Shown piece by piece: positions 47,350-57,266 of a stretch of 64,000 bases of DNA. The first letter of the stretch is position 1. Each line of letters begins with the position of its first letter. Origin of the DNA: Methylobacterium brachythecii (lineage in GTDB: Bacteria; Pseudomonadota; Alphaproteobacteria; Rhizobiales; Beijerinckiaceae). The DNA lies in the NCBI RefSeq assembly GCF_014196345.1, contig NZ_JACIDN010000002.1, positions 186,001 to 250,000 on the forward strand, given 5' to 3'. The notes beneath the pieces are model-generated. The model did no database searches. It was not told the origin of the DNA and was given only the letters and a program-made list of their open reading frames with translations. The position numbers and the translations under genes were made by a program.

Positions 47350-47895
47350 TCAGGCCTTGCTGGCCTTGGCGGCGTTCTCGCGCTCGATGCCCTCGAGGAT
47401 GAGGCGGTGGGCCTCTTCCTTGTCGCCCCAGCGGACGACCTTGACCCACTTGCCGGGCTCCAGATCCTTGTAGTGCTCGAAGAAGTGCTGGATCTGGTGG
47501 ATCGTGATGTCCGGCAGATCGGTGTAGTTCTGGATGCGCTCGTAGCGGGCGGTCAGGTGGCGCGACGGAACGGCGATGATCTTCTCGTCCTCGCCGGCAT
47601 TGTCCTCCATCACCAGCACACCGACCGGGCGCACGCTCATGATGGCGCCCGGAGCGATGGCGCGGGTATTGGCGACGAGCACGTCGCAGGGGTCGCCGTC
47701 GCCGGAGAGGGTGTGCGGGATGAAGCCGTAATTCCCCGGATAGACCATCGAGGTATAGAGGAACCGGTCGACGACGAGGGCGCCGGACTTCTTGTCCATC
47801 TCATACTTGATCGGCTCACCGCCGATCGGCACCTCGATGATGACGTTGACGTCGTGAGGCGTGTTCTTGCCGATCGAGATGTTGTCGATGATCAT
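47350..47895 (-). CDS. ppa: Inorganic pyrophosphatase
   Basis: A 181-residue family I soluble pyrophosphatase. The signature DGDPCDVLV (about 66-74) supplies metal-binding Asp residues. [24 protein letters not shown] and the [14 protein letters not shown] segment are typical. It drives biosynthetic reactions by removing pyrophosphate. ATG at 47895 has AGGAA upstream. It converges with the PilZ gene, with 12 bases between the stops. Confidence 0.95.
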   Translation of the reverse strand: MIIDNISIGKNTPHDVNVIIEVPIGGEPIKYEMDKKSGALVVDRFLYTSMVYPGNYGFIPHTLSGDGDPCDVLVANTRAIAPGAIMSVRPVGVLVMEDNAGEDEKIIAVPSRHLTARYERIQNYTDLPDITIHQIQHFFEHYKDLEPGKWVKVVRWGDKEEAHRLILEGIERENAAKASKA

Positions 47896-48015
47896 CGGAG
47901 CGGTTCCTGCGGACCTGGGGGAGAGTACTCTGCTCTCCTGTCGCAGGCTTCTAAACCGCCGGACGCGCCAAGGAAATCGGCCGTTCGGCCATAGCCGAGG
48001 CCAAGGGCCGAGGTT

Positions 48016-48522
48016 TCAGCCGAAAATGTAAGCGACTTTCGGCAGGCAGGAGCCCGAAACCCGCTCGATCGCCTCCGGCCCGGGTCGGCCGCCGAGCCCC
48101 TCGTAGAAGGCGCGGGCGCGGTCGTTGTCGGCAAGCGCCCAGACGCCGACGCGGGCGAGCCCGTGGTCGGCGAGATCGTTGCGCACCGCGCGAAACAGCC
48201 GCGAGCCCAAGCCCAGCCCCTGGTATTCTGGCGCGACGTAGAGCTCGTCGACCTCCCCCTCCGCCGTCAGCGAGCGGTCACGCGCCCGTCCGTAAGACGC
48301 GTAGGCGACGACGTCATCGCCGAATTCCACCACGGCGAGGCCGCGGCCACGGCCGATCATGCCGCGCCAGACGCTCGGACCGCGCTTGCTGATGAATTTT
48401 TGCAGCGCCACGCCGGGGATGACGCCCTGATAGGCCTCCCGCCACGCGGCCTCGAACACCGCCGACAGCATCCCGATGTCGTCAGGCTTGGCCCGGCGGA
48501 TGCTGATCGTCTTCGTGCTCAT
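48016..48522 (-). CDS. GNAT-family N-acetyltransferase
   Basis: A 168-residue acetyltransferase. The acetyl-CoA loop is in VAPEYQGLGLGSRLFRAV (about 96-113, QGLGLGSRL), preceded by the strand GEVDELYV. The C-terminal WALADNDRARAFYEGLGGR is the usual GNAT beta6 region. Substrate unknown. It is divergent from the phosphatase-like gene at 48567, only 44 bases apart. Confidence 0.87.
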   Translation of the reverse strand: MSTKTISIRRAKPDDIGMLSAVFEAAWREAYQGVIPGVALQKFISKRGPSVWRGMIGRGRGLAVVEFGDDVVAYASYGRARDRSLTAEGEVDELYVAPEYQGLGLGSRLFRAVRNDLADHGLARVGVWALADNDRARAFYEGLGGRPGPEAIERVSGSCLPKVAYIFG

Positions 48523-48566
48523 GGATGCGCGGGCCTCCGAAGCAGGTTGGCGTATGATGAGGGCAA

Positions 48567-49412
48567 ATGGAGCGCCGGGGCAATGGCGAAACCAAGGCGG
48601 CGGCCCGCTCGCGTTGTCGGCCGCCGGGCCGCCTGATAGATCGGCGGCTCGGCGAGCCCTGCCGAGACGCCCCGCAGCCGGTCCCCTTGTTCAACCGCTA
48701 CCTCTCCTTCGAGGCACGCTCCGCGCGGCGCACGGCGCGCATCGCGCGGTTCGAGCAGCCCATCACCGGGCCGCTCGCGCGCGCCGGAGCCTGGGCGAAC
48801 ATGCTGCTGCTCGACCATGGCGTCCTGCGGCTCGCCTATCTCAACCGGCACCGCGTCGGCAGCGGTCTGGTCTGGCGATCGGCTCAGCCGAGCCCGCACC
48901 AGCTCGCCTGGTTCAAGCGGCAGGGCGTGAAAAGCGTCATCTCCCTGCGCGGCGGACGCGAGCACGGCTCCTGGCCCCTCCAGCGCGAGGCCTGCGAGCG
49001 ACAGGGCCTCACTCTCGTCGACCTCGTCCTGCGCTCGCGCGAGCCGCCGACCAAGGAGACCATTCGCGAGGCCCAGGCACTGTTCGCTGCGATCGACTAT
49101 CCCGCCGTGATGCATTGCAAGTCGGGCGCGGACCGCGCCGGGCTCGGGGCAGCCCTGTTCCTGATCCTGCACGAGGGCGTGCCCGTGCGCGAGGCGATGC
49201 TTCAGCTCTCGGCCCGCTACGGGCATTTCCGCTTCGCCAGGACGGGCATCCTCGACGCCTTCTTCGCCCGCTACCTGCGCGAGGGTGAGCCGCGCGGCCA
49301 GAGCTTCCTCGACTGGGTCGAGACGGACTACGACCCCGAGGCGCTCAGGCGCGATTTCCGGCCAGGCTTCTGGTCGGACCTCGTGGTCGACCGCATCATC
49401 AAGCGAGAGTAG
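48567..49412 (+). CDS. Tyrosine/dual-specificity phosphatase family protein
   Basis: A 281-residue protein with an N-terminal region of about 80 residues rich in Arg, then a phosphatase domain (about 95-240). The signature HCKSGADRAG holds Cys184 and Arg190 in the HCx5R P-loop. QPSPHQLAWFKRQGVKSVISLRGG near 108 is typical of the bacterial DUF-type tyrosine phosphatases. GAGGGC precedes the ATG. It lies 8 bases before a WcbI-like gene on the same strand, suggesting a polysaccharide-related role for both. Specificity (protein or inositol phosphate) unknown. Confidence 0.82.
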   Translation: MERRGNGETKAAARSRCRPPGRLIDRRLGEPCRDAPQPVPLFNRYLSFEARSARRTARIARFEQPITGPLARAGAWANMLLLDHGVLRLAYLNRHRVGSGLVWRSAQPSPHQLAWFKRQGVKSVISLRGGREHGSWPLQREACERQGLTLVDLVLRSREPPTKETIREAQALFAAIDYPAVMHCKSGADRAGLGAALFLILHEGVPVREAMLQLSARYGHFRFARTGILDAFFARYLREGEPRGQSFLDWVETDYDPEALRRDFRPGFWSDLVVDRIIKRE

Positions 49413-49420
49413 TCCGCACC

Positions 49421-50428
49421 GTGTCCGTCCTGCAGACAGGGCGCCAGGCGCTGCTGGGCGCCCTGGCCCGGCTCCCGTGTTGGCCGGCCGCGCGCGATGT
49501 CCCGTATCGCGGCGGCCCGCGGATCGCCGTAATCGGAAACTGTCAGGCGCGCGGCGTGGCTCGCTCGCTCGAAGTGCTGCTGCCGGAGGCCGCCGTAACG
49601 CTGGTGCCGACCGGGCAGATCAGCCGGCGCGCACGCACGCTGCGCGCCTTCGCGGACGGCTTGGCCCGTTACGATCACGTCTTCTCGCAACCCATCGCGG
49701 CGGGGCATTTCCCCGATGGCGGCTTGGCGGAGCTGCTAAGCCTGCTGCCGCGGGCGCGGCTTTTCCCTCCGATCGTCTTCGCCGCCTTCCATCCCGACAT
49801 GGTTTATGTCGGGGATCTGTCGGCGGGCGGCGCGGCCGGCCTGGTGCCCTCACCGCTCCACACCTACCACTCGGCAATCACACTGTTCGGATACCTGCGC
49901 GGCCTGTCGGAGGAGCGCATCCTGCGGCTGTTCCGGGACGACGTGCTCGCCCGGCTCGGCTTCCTCGACGGCTGGGATCTGGCGGCCGACGATCTGGTCG
50001 AGACCAGCCGGTCGATCGGCTTCGATCTCGCTCCCGATCTCCTGCGCTGGTCGCGGCGGGGGGCATTCATGCACGGCATCAACCATCCGAAGCTCTTCGT
50101 GATGGCCGATATCGCGCTACGGCTGGCGACGGAGGCTGGCCTCGACCCGGCACCGCTGCCGGTCGAGGCCTATCTCGCCGATGACCTGCTCGGCGAAGTG
50201 ATCTGGCCGGTGTACCCTGCGGTAGCGGAGGCCTACGGCCTGAAAGGTTCCTACGTCTTCAAGCGCCGGGCGATGCCGAAGGCGCCTCCCTCGGTGCTCG
50301 ATCTCGCGGGGCTCGTGCGCGAGAGCCTTGCGCTCTACCGGACGATGCCGAGGGCGCGGCTGACCTGTCAGCGCACCGAGCATTGGTCCCGCAGCCCGGA
50401 GACCTGCGCCCTGTTCGACGCGGCCTGA
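49421..50428 (+). CDS. WcbI-like polysaccharide biosynthesis protein
   Basis: A 335-residue protein. The fold begins with RIAVIGNCQARGVARSL (GNCQ at residues 39-42), the hallmark of WcbI-type putative acetyltransferases in capsule clusters. FSQPIAAGHFPDGG, PPIVFAAFHPDMVY and HGINHPKLFVMADIA fit the same family. The GTG start lies 8 bases after the phosphatase stop. Function is probably acyl transfer to a surface glycan, known only by association. Confidence 0.8.
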   Translation: MSVLQTGRQALLGALARLPCWPAARDVPYRGGPRIAVIGNCQARGVARSLEVLLPEAAVTLVPTGQISRRARTLRAFADGLARYDHVFSQPIAAGHFPDGGLAELLSLLPRARLFPPIVFAAFHPDMVYVGDLSAGGAAGLVPSPLHTYHSAITLFGYLRGLSEERILRLFRDDVLARLGFLDGWDLAADDLVETSRSIGFDLAPDLLRWSRRGAFMHGINHPKLFVMADIALRLATEAGLDPAPLPVEAYLADDLLGEVIWPVYPAVAEAYGLKGSYVFKRRAMPKAPPSVLDLAGLVRESLALYRTMPRARLTCQRTEHWSRSPETCALFDAA

Positions 50429-50511
50429 GGCGGTTGTGTGCGGGCTCTCTCCTATCCCTTGTGGGGTGGGAATGACCGGCGGCATCCGGTTCGATCAAAC
50501 GGGGGGCTCGA

Positions 50512-51573
50512 TCACGCCTCCGGCTCACCGCCCTTGTCCGCGCCGCGCTCGGCGAGACGGGCCAGCGTTGTGAGCTCGCGGAACCAGGCGCGCACCGGCT
50601 TGGCCGGCGTGCCGCCCCAGCGCGAGCCCGGGGGCACGTCCCGGTTGACGTTGGAGGAGCCGGCGATCTGCGATCCCATACCGATGCGCAGATGGCCGAC
50701 CACGCCGACCTGGCCGCCGAGCACGACGTAATCCTCCAGCGTCGTCGAGCCGGAGATGCCGACGCCCGAGACGATGACGCAGTGCCGCCCGATGACGACG
50801 TTGTGAGCGATCTGCACGAGGTTATCGATCTTGGTGCCCTCCCCGATCACCGTGTCGCGGCTGGCGCCGCGATCGATCGTGGTGTTGGCGCCGATCTCCA
50901 CGTCGTCCTGGACGATGACGCGGCCGATCTGCGGCACCTTGAGATGACCGCCCGCCCCCATGGCGAAGCCGAAGCCGTCCTGGCCGATCCGCGCGCCGGG
51001 ATGCACGATGACGCGGTTGCCCACCAGGGCGTTCGTCAAGGTCGCGCCGGCACCGATGGAGGAGTCGCGGCCGATGCAGACGCCGGGGCCGACCACCGTG
51101 CCGGGACCGATCACGCTGCCCGAGCCGATCTCCGCACCCGGGCCGATCACGGCGCCGGGATCGACGCGCACGCGGTGCTCCAAGCGCGCCTCGGGATGCA
51201 CGTGGGCGCCGGGCGAGACGCCCGCGGCGGCAAAGAGCGAGCCAGGCCGCAGGGCATCGGGGTACAGACGTCCGAGCAGGGTCGCGTAGACCCGGTAGGG
51301 ATCGCGGGTCACGAGGGCGAGCGTTCCCTCCGGCACCCGGGCCGCGAAGCGCTTCGAGACGAGGCAGACCCGCGCCCGCGTCGCCGCCAGGGCGTCGCCG
51401 TAGCGGGCGTTGTCCATGTAGGCGAGGTCGTCCGGCCCAGCGCTCTCCAGTGAGGCGGCGCCGGTGACGACGGCGTCCGGATCGGCACCCTCGGGCAGTG
51501 TGACGCCTGCCGCCTCGGCAATGGCGGCGAGGCTCAAGTTGCCGTTGGGCTTGAAGAAAATGCAGTCCGACAT
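50512..51573 (-). CDS. lpxD: UDP-3-O-acylglucosamine N-acyltransferase
   Basis: A 353-residue enzyme that adds the second hydroxyacyl chain in lipid A synthesis. An N-terminal uridine-binding domain (about 1-105) is followed by a left-handed beta-helix with many hexapeptide repeats ([20 protein letters not shown]). The catalytic His lies in QIAHNVVIG. The start at 51573 is preferred. In most proteobacteria lpxD follows bamA and is followed by fabZ, lpxA and others; here the next gene is on the opposite strand and converges. Confidence 0.95.
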   Translation of the reverse strand: MSDCIFFKPNGNLSLAAIAEAAGVTLPEGADPDAVVTGAASLESAGPDDLAYMDNARYGDALAATRARVCLVSKRFAARVPEGTLALVTRDPYRVYATLLGRLYPDALRPGSLFAAAGVSPGAHVHPEARLEHRVRVDPGAVIGPGAEIGSGSVIGPGTVVGPGVCIGRDSSIGAGATLTNALVGNRVIVHPGARIGQDGFGFAMGAGGHLKVPQIGRVIVQDDVEIGANTTIDRGASRDTVIGEGTKIDNLVQIAHNVVIGRHCVIVSGVGISGSTTLEDYVVLGGQVGVVGHLRIGMGSQIAGSSNVNRDVPPGSRWGGTPAKPVRAWFRELTTLARLAERGADKGGEPEA

Positions 51574-51653
51574 CGGGCGATCACGAGGGTCTGTTTGCGT
51601 CCGACGGTCCAAGACCACGGATCGACCCCGATGCCAACACGGCGGGAACGACA

Positions 51654-51683
51654 AAGCCCGGAAGCGGCGAGCGCTTCCGGGCT
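51654..51683. terminator. Hairpin between bamA and lpxD
   Basis: AAGCCCGGAAGC pairs with GCTTCCGGGCTT around a six-base loop. It lies between the bamA stop and the lpxD start. T-runs are present on both sides but short; on the minus strand it may attenuate transcription into lpxD. Confidence 0.6.
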
Positions 51684-51726
51684 TTTGGAGAGGGCCGCCC
51701 GGGAACCGGGCGACGTATCGGGTCGA

Positions 51727-54315
51727 TTAGAAGCGCGAGCCGCCGGAGAAGCGGAAGGCCTGAAGCTGATCCTTGCCGACGCGGCCGAGCAGAGTGCCGT
51801 CCGCAGCGTAGATCTTCTGACCCTCGTCCCTTGAGAGGGCGTAGGCGTAGTCGAAGCGGATCGGTCCAAGCGGCGAGTTCCACAGGATCGACGCACCGAC
51901 CGAGGAGCGGATGATCGGCTTGTCGCGAACGTTCAAGCACTCCGGCTCGACCTTGATCGCGTTGTTGCCGAAGTTCGAGTAGCCGCAGAAGCCGCCCGGA
52001 GCGATGCCGTTGATGGCGCCGTCGCGGTTCACGTCGAACTGCGTCTTGCCGTTGTAGCCGAACAGCGTACCGGCATCGGCGAACAAGGCGCCCTTCAGGC
52101 CGAGATCCTTCGGAATACCCCAGATCGGGAACTGAACTTCGACCGTACCGCCGACATAGGTGGTGCCGCCGACGGCGTTGGACTGCGTGTCGGTCGTACC
52201 GACGTCGCGCGGACCGAGACCGTTCGGGGCGAAGCCGCGGACGAGCGATGGGCCGAGGAAGAACTGGTCGGTGATGCGCAGCTTCTCGTCGGTCAGAGCG
52301 CTGATGTTACCGCCCTGGATACGCACGAAGCCGACGACGTCCTCGTAGAGCTCCTTGTAGTAGCGAGCATCGCCGGTGACGCGGAAGAACTTCGAGTCGC
52401 CGCCGAGGCCGGCGATGTCGGGCTTGATCTCGCCGTAGAAGCCGTTGGTCGGCCGGGCGACGTTGTCGAGCGTCGAGTAGGCGAGCGTCGCGCCGACGAG
52501 CGAGGTCAACGTGTTGCCCTGCGACGCCTTGAGGGCGATCGAGGCTTCACCGTCGAAGGCACAGGTCGGATAGGCTGCCAGGCCGCCGACGTTACGGCCG
52601 CTCACCGGATCGATGGTGCCGGCCGGGTTCAGAGCCGTATAGCCCGGGATCGGGTTCGAGCAGTCGTTGTATGGCTGCTTGATCGTGTTCGGGACCTTCA
52701 GCTCGGTGTTGTAGAGCGAGTAGCGGAAGGTGACGCCGAGTTCCTGAGTGATCGGCAGGCCGATGCGGAGCTGGCCGCCATAAACCGTGGTCTCGTAACG
52801 CGAGTACCGGGTCAGGTCGGAGTACTTGTAGAAGGCGTCGAAGCCGGCCGCGAGGCGGTAGCCGAGGAAGTACGGCTCGGTGAACGAGAAGTCGACGCCC
52901 TTGGCGTATTGGCCGCCGGTGCCGGCGATGCGGACGTACTGGCCGCGGCCGAGGAAGTTTGACTCGGAGACCGAAACCTCGCCGATGATGCCGTCCTGGG
53001 TCGAGTAGCCACCCGAGACCGAGAACGAACCGGTGGGTTGATCCTCGACGTCGATGTTCACGACGACGCGATCGGGTGCCGAGCCAGGCTCGTTCGAGAA
53101 GCGGACCTTCTTGAAGAAGCCGAGACCGTTCAGGCGGCGCTCGGCGCGCTCCACGAGGACGCGGTTGTAGGCGTCACCCTCGCCGAGATCGAGTTCGCGG
53201 CGAATGACGTAGTCGCGGGTGCGGGTGTTGCCGCGGACGTTGATGCGCTCGATGTAGACGCGCGGGCCGTCCTCGACCACGAAGCCGAGGGCGACTTGGT
53301 GCGTGTTGCGGTCGCGCTGACCGGTCGGGCGAACCTGGGCGAAGGGGAGTCCCTGGCGGTTGACCTCGGTGGTGATGCCGGTGAGCGTCTTCTCGACGTC
53401 CTCGGCGTTGTAGACGTCACCGACCTGGGCGCGGACCTCGCCCTCGACCGAGCCCTGATCGACGCCCGGCACGCGGGTATCAACGGAAACGGCGCCGACG
53501 GTGTACTGCTCGCCCTCTTCGACAGTGACGGTGATCACCCAGCCGGCATCGCCGTCAGGTCCACCGTCGACGTAACGGGCATCGGCGTTGGCGACGCGGA
53601 AGTCGGCGTAGCCGTTGCGCAGGTAGTAGCGGCGGACGATCTCGAGATCGGAGGCGATGCGATCGGGATCGTAGACGTCCGAGGTCTTGATGAACGACAG
53701 GAAGTTCATCTCGGTGGTGGTCATCAGACCCTTGAGGGTCCGCTCGGAATAGACGTTGTTTCCGACGAACAGGATCTCGCGGACGCCAGTCTTGTCGCCT
53801 TCGTCGATCTGGAACACCACGTCGGTGCGGCCGTTCTCGAGATCGACCAGACGGTAGGTCACCTTGGCGCCGCCGCGGCCCGAACGGCGATAGGTCTCGC
53901 GGATACGCTCGACGTCGGCAGCGACCACGGCATTGCTCAGCGCGCCGCGATCCTTCGACTCGACGACGCCCTGCAGGGTCGCCTTCTCGAGCTTCTTGTT
54001 GCCCTCGAAGAACACGCGGCCGATGATGCTGTTCTCACGCACGGTCACGACGGTGGTGCCGCCGCGGTTCGACACCTTCACATCGGAGAAGAGGCCGGTG
54101 GAGAGCAGGTTGCGGCGCGCCTCTTCGGGCGATCCGGAGGCGGTCCCGGTTACGTAGGAGCGGATCGTGCCCGCCTCCACTCTGCGATTACCTTCGACGA
54201 CGATCTGCTGCGCATAAGCGGCGCCGCCCACAACGACGCCGACGGCGGCAGTGGCGATCAGGACGATGGTCCGTTCCGCCGACTTACGCCGGCGTTTCCC
54301 CGTCATCGACATCAT
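51727..54315 (-). CDS. bamA: Outer membrane protein assembly factor BamA
   Basis: An 862-residue outer-membrane protein that inserts beta-barrels. It has a signal peptide (cleaved after AAYAQ, near residue 36), five POTRA domains (IVVEGNRRVEAGTI, then further repeats to about residue 440) and a 16-strand barrel. SLVRGFAPNGLG contains the conserved VRGF lid motif. The C-terminal residue is Phe (GGSRF). The start at 54315 (MM) or 54354 is undecided. It follows rseP in the standard order. Confidence 0.95.
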   Translation of the reverse strand: MMSMTGKRRRKSAERTIVLIATAAVGVVVGGAAYAQQIVVEGNRRVEAGTIRSYVTGTASGSPEEARRNLLSTGLFSDVKVSNRGGTTVVTVRENSIIGRVFFEGNKKLEKATLQGVVESKDRGALSNAVVAADVERIRETYRRSGRGGAKVTYRLVDLENGRTDVVFQIDEGDKTGVREILFVGNNVYSERTLKGLMTTTEMNFLSFIKTSDVYDPDRIASDLEIVRRYYLRNGYADFRVANADARYVDGGPDGDAGWVITVTVEEGEQYTVGAVSVDTRVPGVDQGSVEGEVRAQVGDVYNAEDVEKTLTGITTEVNRQGLPFAQVRPTGQRDRNTHQVALGFVVEDGPRVYIERINVRGNTRTRDYVIRRELDLGEGDAYNRVLVERAERRLNGLGFFKKVRFSNEPGSAPDRVVVNIDVEDQPTGSFSVSGGYSTQDGIIGEVSVSESNFLGRGQYVRIAGTGGQYAKGVDFSFTEPYFLGYRLAAGFDAFYKYSDLTRYSRYETTVYGGQLRIGLPITQELGVTFRYSLYNTELKVPNTIKQPYNDCSNPIPGYTALNPAGTIDPVSGRNVGGLAAYPTCAFDGEASIALKASQGNTLTSLVGATLAYSTLDNVARPTNGFYGEIKPDIAGLGGDSKFFRVTGDARYYKELYEDVVGFVRIQGGNISALTDEKLRITDQFFLGPSLVRGFAPNGLGPRDVGTTDTQSNAVGGTTYVGGTVEVQFPIWGIPKDLGLKGALFADAGTLFGYNGKTQFDVNRDGAINGIAPGGFCGYSNFGNNAIKVEPECLNVRDKPIIRSSVGASILWNSPLGPIRFDYAYALSRDEGQKIYAADGTLLGRVGKDQLQAFRFSGGSRF

Positions 54316-54568
54316 GTATTCGCCCGTCTCATTGTTATCAGCGCGGGTTTGCACCCGCAGACGCCCACCTTTGTGGTGTGACGCTCTCTGGTCCCAGCCA
54401 CGCTTCTATCGGGAATCCGAGGCGAAGCAACGGCAAGTAGGGACGACCCTTCGGGATTCTGCTGGGTCGTGGCCTTCGGGCAACTTAACGAGGAGAGGCA
54501 GTTCCAAACGATCGCACAACACGGTGAACGAGTCGTAAACCACGAAAAAATCTCATGTTTCAGGAATG

Positions 54569-54589
54569 ACCCTGAAGCGTCTTCAGGGT
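54569..54589. promoter_or_regulatory. Perfect inverted repeat upstream of bamA
   Basis: ACCCTGAAG and CTTCAGGGT are perfect nine-base arms around CGT, about 255 bases upstream of bamA. A smaller stem (GGTTC-GT-GAACC) adjoins. It could be an operator or a hairpin in a long leader. The 54316-54770 gap otherwise has no gene. Confidence 0.4.
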
Positions 54590-54671
54590 TCGTGAACCAT
54601 CGGTTTTCGGACTTTTTCGTGGCAGGCAAGCAGAGCTCCGGCGGCGGTCACGCGAACCGGTGCCGACACAG

Positions 54672-54722
54672 AAAGGCCGCCATTCCGGGCCCGCGCAGCG
54701 GAAACCGGAATGGCGGCCCTTA
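54672..54722 (-). terminator. Terminator after rseP
   Basis: On the minus strand AAGGGCCGCCATTCCGG pairs with CCGGAATGGCGGCCTTT around a GC-rich loop, with a short T-rich end. It lies 49 bases after the rseP stop and probably separates rseP from bamA transcription. Confidence 0.7.
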
Positions 54723-54770
54723 TGTCCGGCCCGGACGCGCCAGCGCGCCCGCTCGTCGAGGAGGAAAGCC

Positions 54771-55931
54771 TCAGGTCCCGCCGGCAGTCCAGGACGCCAC
54801 GACGTTGAAGACGTCGTTCTTGGTGGCGAAGATCATCAGCAGGGCGACGAGGCCGAGGCCGATGCGGAAGCCGATCTCCTGCACGCGCTCGCTCAAGGGG
54901 CGGCCGCGGATCGCCTCGCAGGCGAAGAACAGCAGGTGGCCGCCGTCGAGCAGCGGGATCGGAAACAGGTTGAGCAGACCGATCGACACCGACAGGAAGG
55001 CGATCCAGTTGATGATCCCGCTGACACCGCCGACGCGGGCGACTTCACCGGAGACCCGCGCGATCCCGATCGGCCCGGAGAGCTGGTCGACCGATTCCCG
55101 GCCGACGACCAGCTTGCCGAGGAAGTTGAAGGTCCGTTCGACGATGAAATAGGTCTCCTGCGAGCCGAGCACGAGCGAGTCGATCGGGCCGTACTGGACG
55201 AGTTTGCCATCGCTGCCCTTCGGCCCCTGGACGCCGAGGCGGCCGAGGCGATGCTTCCCGAACGGCGTCGTCTCCTCGATGGTCTCGGGCGTGGCCGTCA
55301 GCCGCGTCTCGCCGCCGCCACGCTGCACCGTGAAGACCAGGCTCGAATCGGCGCTCGACGAAACGATGCGCTGCATGCCGCCGAAGGTGTCGACCGCGTT
55401 GCCATCGATCGCCTTGATGACGTCGCCGGCTTCGAAGCCGGCGCGTGCGGCGGCGCTGTTCGGCACCACGGCCTCGACGCGTGCCGGAATCTCGTAGCGG
55501 CCGCTCATCCAGATCGCGCCGCTGAACACCGTGATAGCGAGGATGAAGTTGGCGATCGGACCGGCCGCGACGATGGCCGCCCGCTTGGCGACGGGCTGGG
55601 CCGGAAGACTGACCGCACGCTCGCGAGGGTCCATCCGGGCGATGGCCTCCGCATCCGGCACGCTGGCACCGTTCACGTCGCCGACGAATTTCACGTAGCC
55701 GCCGAGGGGGATGGCGCAGAGCTTCCAGCGCGTGCCGTTGCGGTCGTTGAAGCCGATCAGCTCCGGTCCGAAGCCGATCGAGAAGGCGTGAACGCCGACG
55801 CCGCACCAGCGCCCGACTAGGAAGTGGCCCATCTCGTGGATGAAGACCACGACGGTGAGCACCAGGACGAAGGTGAGCAGCGTCCCGAAGAAACCGGTCG
55901 CCGTGCCGGTCATGGCCGTCAGAAAGTCCAT
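54771..55931 (-). CDS. rseP: Site-2 protease RseP (zinc intramembrane protease)
   Basis: A 386-residue membrane metalloprotease that cleaves anti-sigma factors and signal-peptide remnants. The zinc motif HEMGH (His32, Glu33, His36) is in the first helix. A PDZ domain occupies about 130-200 (VVPNSAAARAGFEAGDVIKAI). The second active-site motif NLFPIPLLDGG near residue 325 supplies the third ligand. ATG at 55931 was chosen. It lies between dxr and bamA, the common proteobacterial order. Confidence 0.94.
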   Translation of the reverse strand: MDFLTAMTGTATGFFGTLLTFVLVLTVVVFIHEMGHFLVGRWCGVGVHAFSIGFGPELIGFNDRNGTRWKLCAIPLGGYVKFVGDVNGASVPDAEAIARMDPRERAVSLPAQPVAKRAAIVAAGPIANFILAITVFSGAIWMSGRYEIPARVEAVVPNSAAARAGFEAGDVIKAIDGNAVDTFGGMQRIVSSSADSSLVFTVQRGGGETRLTATPETIEETTPFGKHRLGRLGVQGPKGSDGKLVQYGPIDSLVLGSQETYFIVERTFNFLGKLVVGRESVDQLSGPIGIARVSGEVARVGGVSGIINWIAFLSVSIGLLNLFPIPLLDGGHLLFFACEAIRGRPLSERVQEIGFRIGLGLVALLMIFATKNDVFNVVASWTAGGT

Positions 55932-56079
55932 CGCATGATCCCTTCGCCACGGCCGTCGTGATCCGGTCGGCGCCCGGATGCAAGCGTAGCAGCAACCGCG
56001 CATCGTCGCACGGTTAAGGCCGTGCGCGCGAGCCGGGCCGGCGAACGCTGCCCGCTTTCCCCGCTGTCCCCGCCCGGAT

Positions 56080-57255
56080 TCAGCCGGCCGCGCGGGTCTC
56101 GGGCAGCGCCTGCTCCGACCAGGCGCGTACCTCGGCGTCGATGGCCAGGGCCTCCTCGATATCCGCGGGCGCGGCTCGGAAGACGGGAGCGAAATGCTCG
56201 CAGGCCCGCTCCACCAATTCGGCGATGCCGTAGAATGAGATTTCGCCGCGGATGAAGGCCGCGACCGCGATCTCGTTGGCCGCGTTCATCACCGTCGGCG
56301 CCGAACCGCCGTCGGCGAGAGCCGCACGAGCGATTCTGAGGCAGGGGAACCGCGCCTCGTCGGCCGGCTCGAAGGTCAGGCTGCCGGTGGCCGCGAGGTC
56401 CAGCCCCCTGCCCCGCTCGATCGTCAGGCGGTCGCCGAGCCCGAGGCAATGCGCGATCGGCACGCGCATGTCCGGCATGGCAAGGCCTGCGGTCACCGCA
56501 CCATCGCGCCAGGTGATCAGGCCGTGCACGATGGATTGCGGGTGGACGATCACGTCGAGGCGGTCGTGCCCGATGGCGAAGAGGTGATGCGCCTCGATCA
56601 GCTCGAGGCCCTTGTTCATCAGCGAGGCCGAGTCGATATTGATCTTCATCCCCATCGACCAGGTCGGATGCTTGGCGGCCTCCGCCGCGCTCGCCGCTGC
56701 GATGCGCTCGCGGCTCCAGGTGCGGAACGGACCGCCGGAGGCTGTGATCGTCATCTTCGCGACGTCATCGACCGGACCGCCGCCGAGCGCCTGAGCGAGG
56801 GCGTTGTGCTCGGAATCCACGGGTAGCAGCAGCGCGTTGTAGCGCTTGGCATCGCGCATGAAGGCATCGCCGGCGCAGACGAGGCTCTCCTTGTTGGCAA
56901 GCGCGATCGTGCGCCCGAGCCGCAGAGCCGCATGCGTCGGCTTGAGGCCCGCCGCCCCGCTCACCGCTGCTACGACGATGTCGGCATCGCGCGAGACCGC
57001 CTCCAGCACCACACTTTCGCCCGCGCCGCTCGGGATGCCCGAGCCCGCGAGCGCCTCGGCGAGCGCCGGCCCGGCGCTCTCGTCGGCCACGGCTGCAAAG
57101 GAGGCGTTCAGCTCACGCGCGAGCTTGCCGAGCCCTGCCGCATCACGGCCGCCGACGAGGGAGCCGACGCGGAAGCGATCCTTGTGCTGCGCCAGCAGAT
57201 CGACGGTAGAGGCGCCGATCGAGCCGGTAGCGCCGAGGATGGAAACGGTGAGCAA
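56080..57255 (-). CDS. dxr: 1-deoxy-D-xylulose-5-phosphate reductoisomerase
   Basis: A 391-residue NADPH enzyme that forms 2-C-methylerythritol 4-phosphate. The cofactor motif ILGATGSIG is at the start, ANKESLVCAG and PVDSEHNAL are in the active site, and ASGGPF and GMKINIDSASLMNKGLE are typical. The start is TTG (57255) behind AGAGGA; longer translation is not homologous. The gene begins 12 bases after the cdsA stop. ispH of the same pathway is at 19432-20454. Confidence 0.94.
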   Translation of the reverse strand: MLTVSILGATGSIGASTVDLLAQHKDRFRVGSLVGGRDAAGLGKLARELNASFAAVADESAGPALAEALAGSGIPSGAGESVVLEAVSRDADIVVAAVSGAAGLKPTHAALRLGRTIALANKESLVCAGDAFMRDAKRYNALLLPVDSEHNALAQALGGGPVDDVAKMTITASGGPFRTWSRERIAAASAAEAAKHPTWSMGMKINIDSASLMNKGLELIEAHHLFAIGHDRLDVIVHPQSIVHGLITWRDGAVTAGLAMPDMRVPIAHCLGLGDRLTIERGRGLDLAATGSLTFEPADEARFPCLRIARAALADGGSAPTVMNAANEIAVAAFIRGEISFYGIAELVERACEHFAPVFRAAPADIEEALAIDAEVRAWSEQALPETRAAG

Positions 57256-57266
57256 GATGTGTCCTC

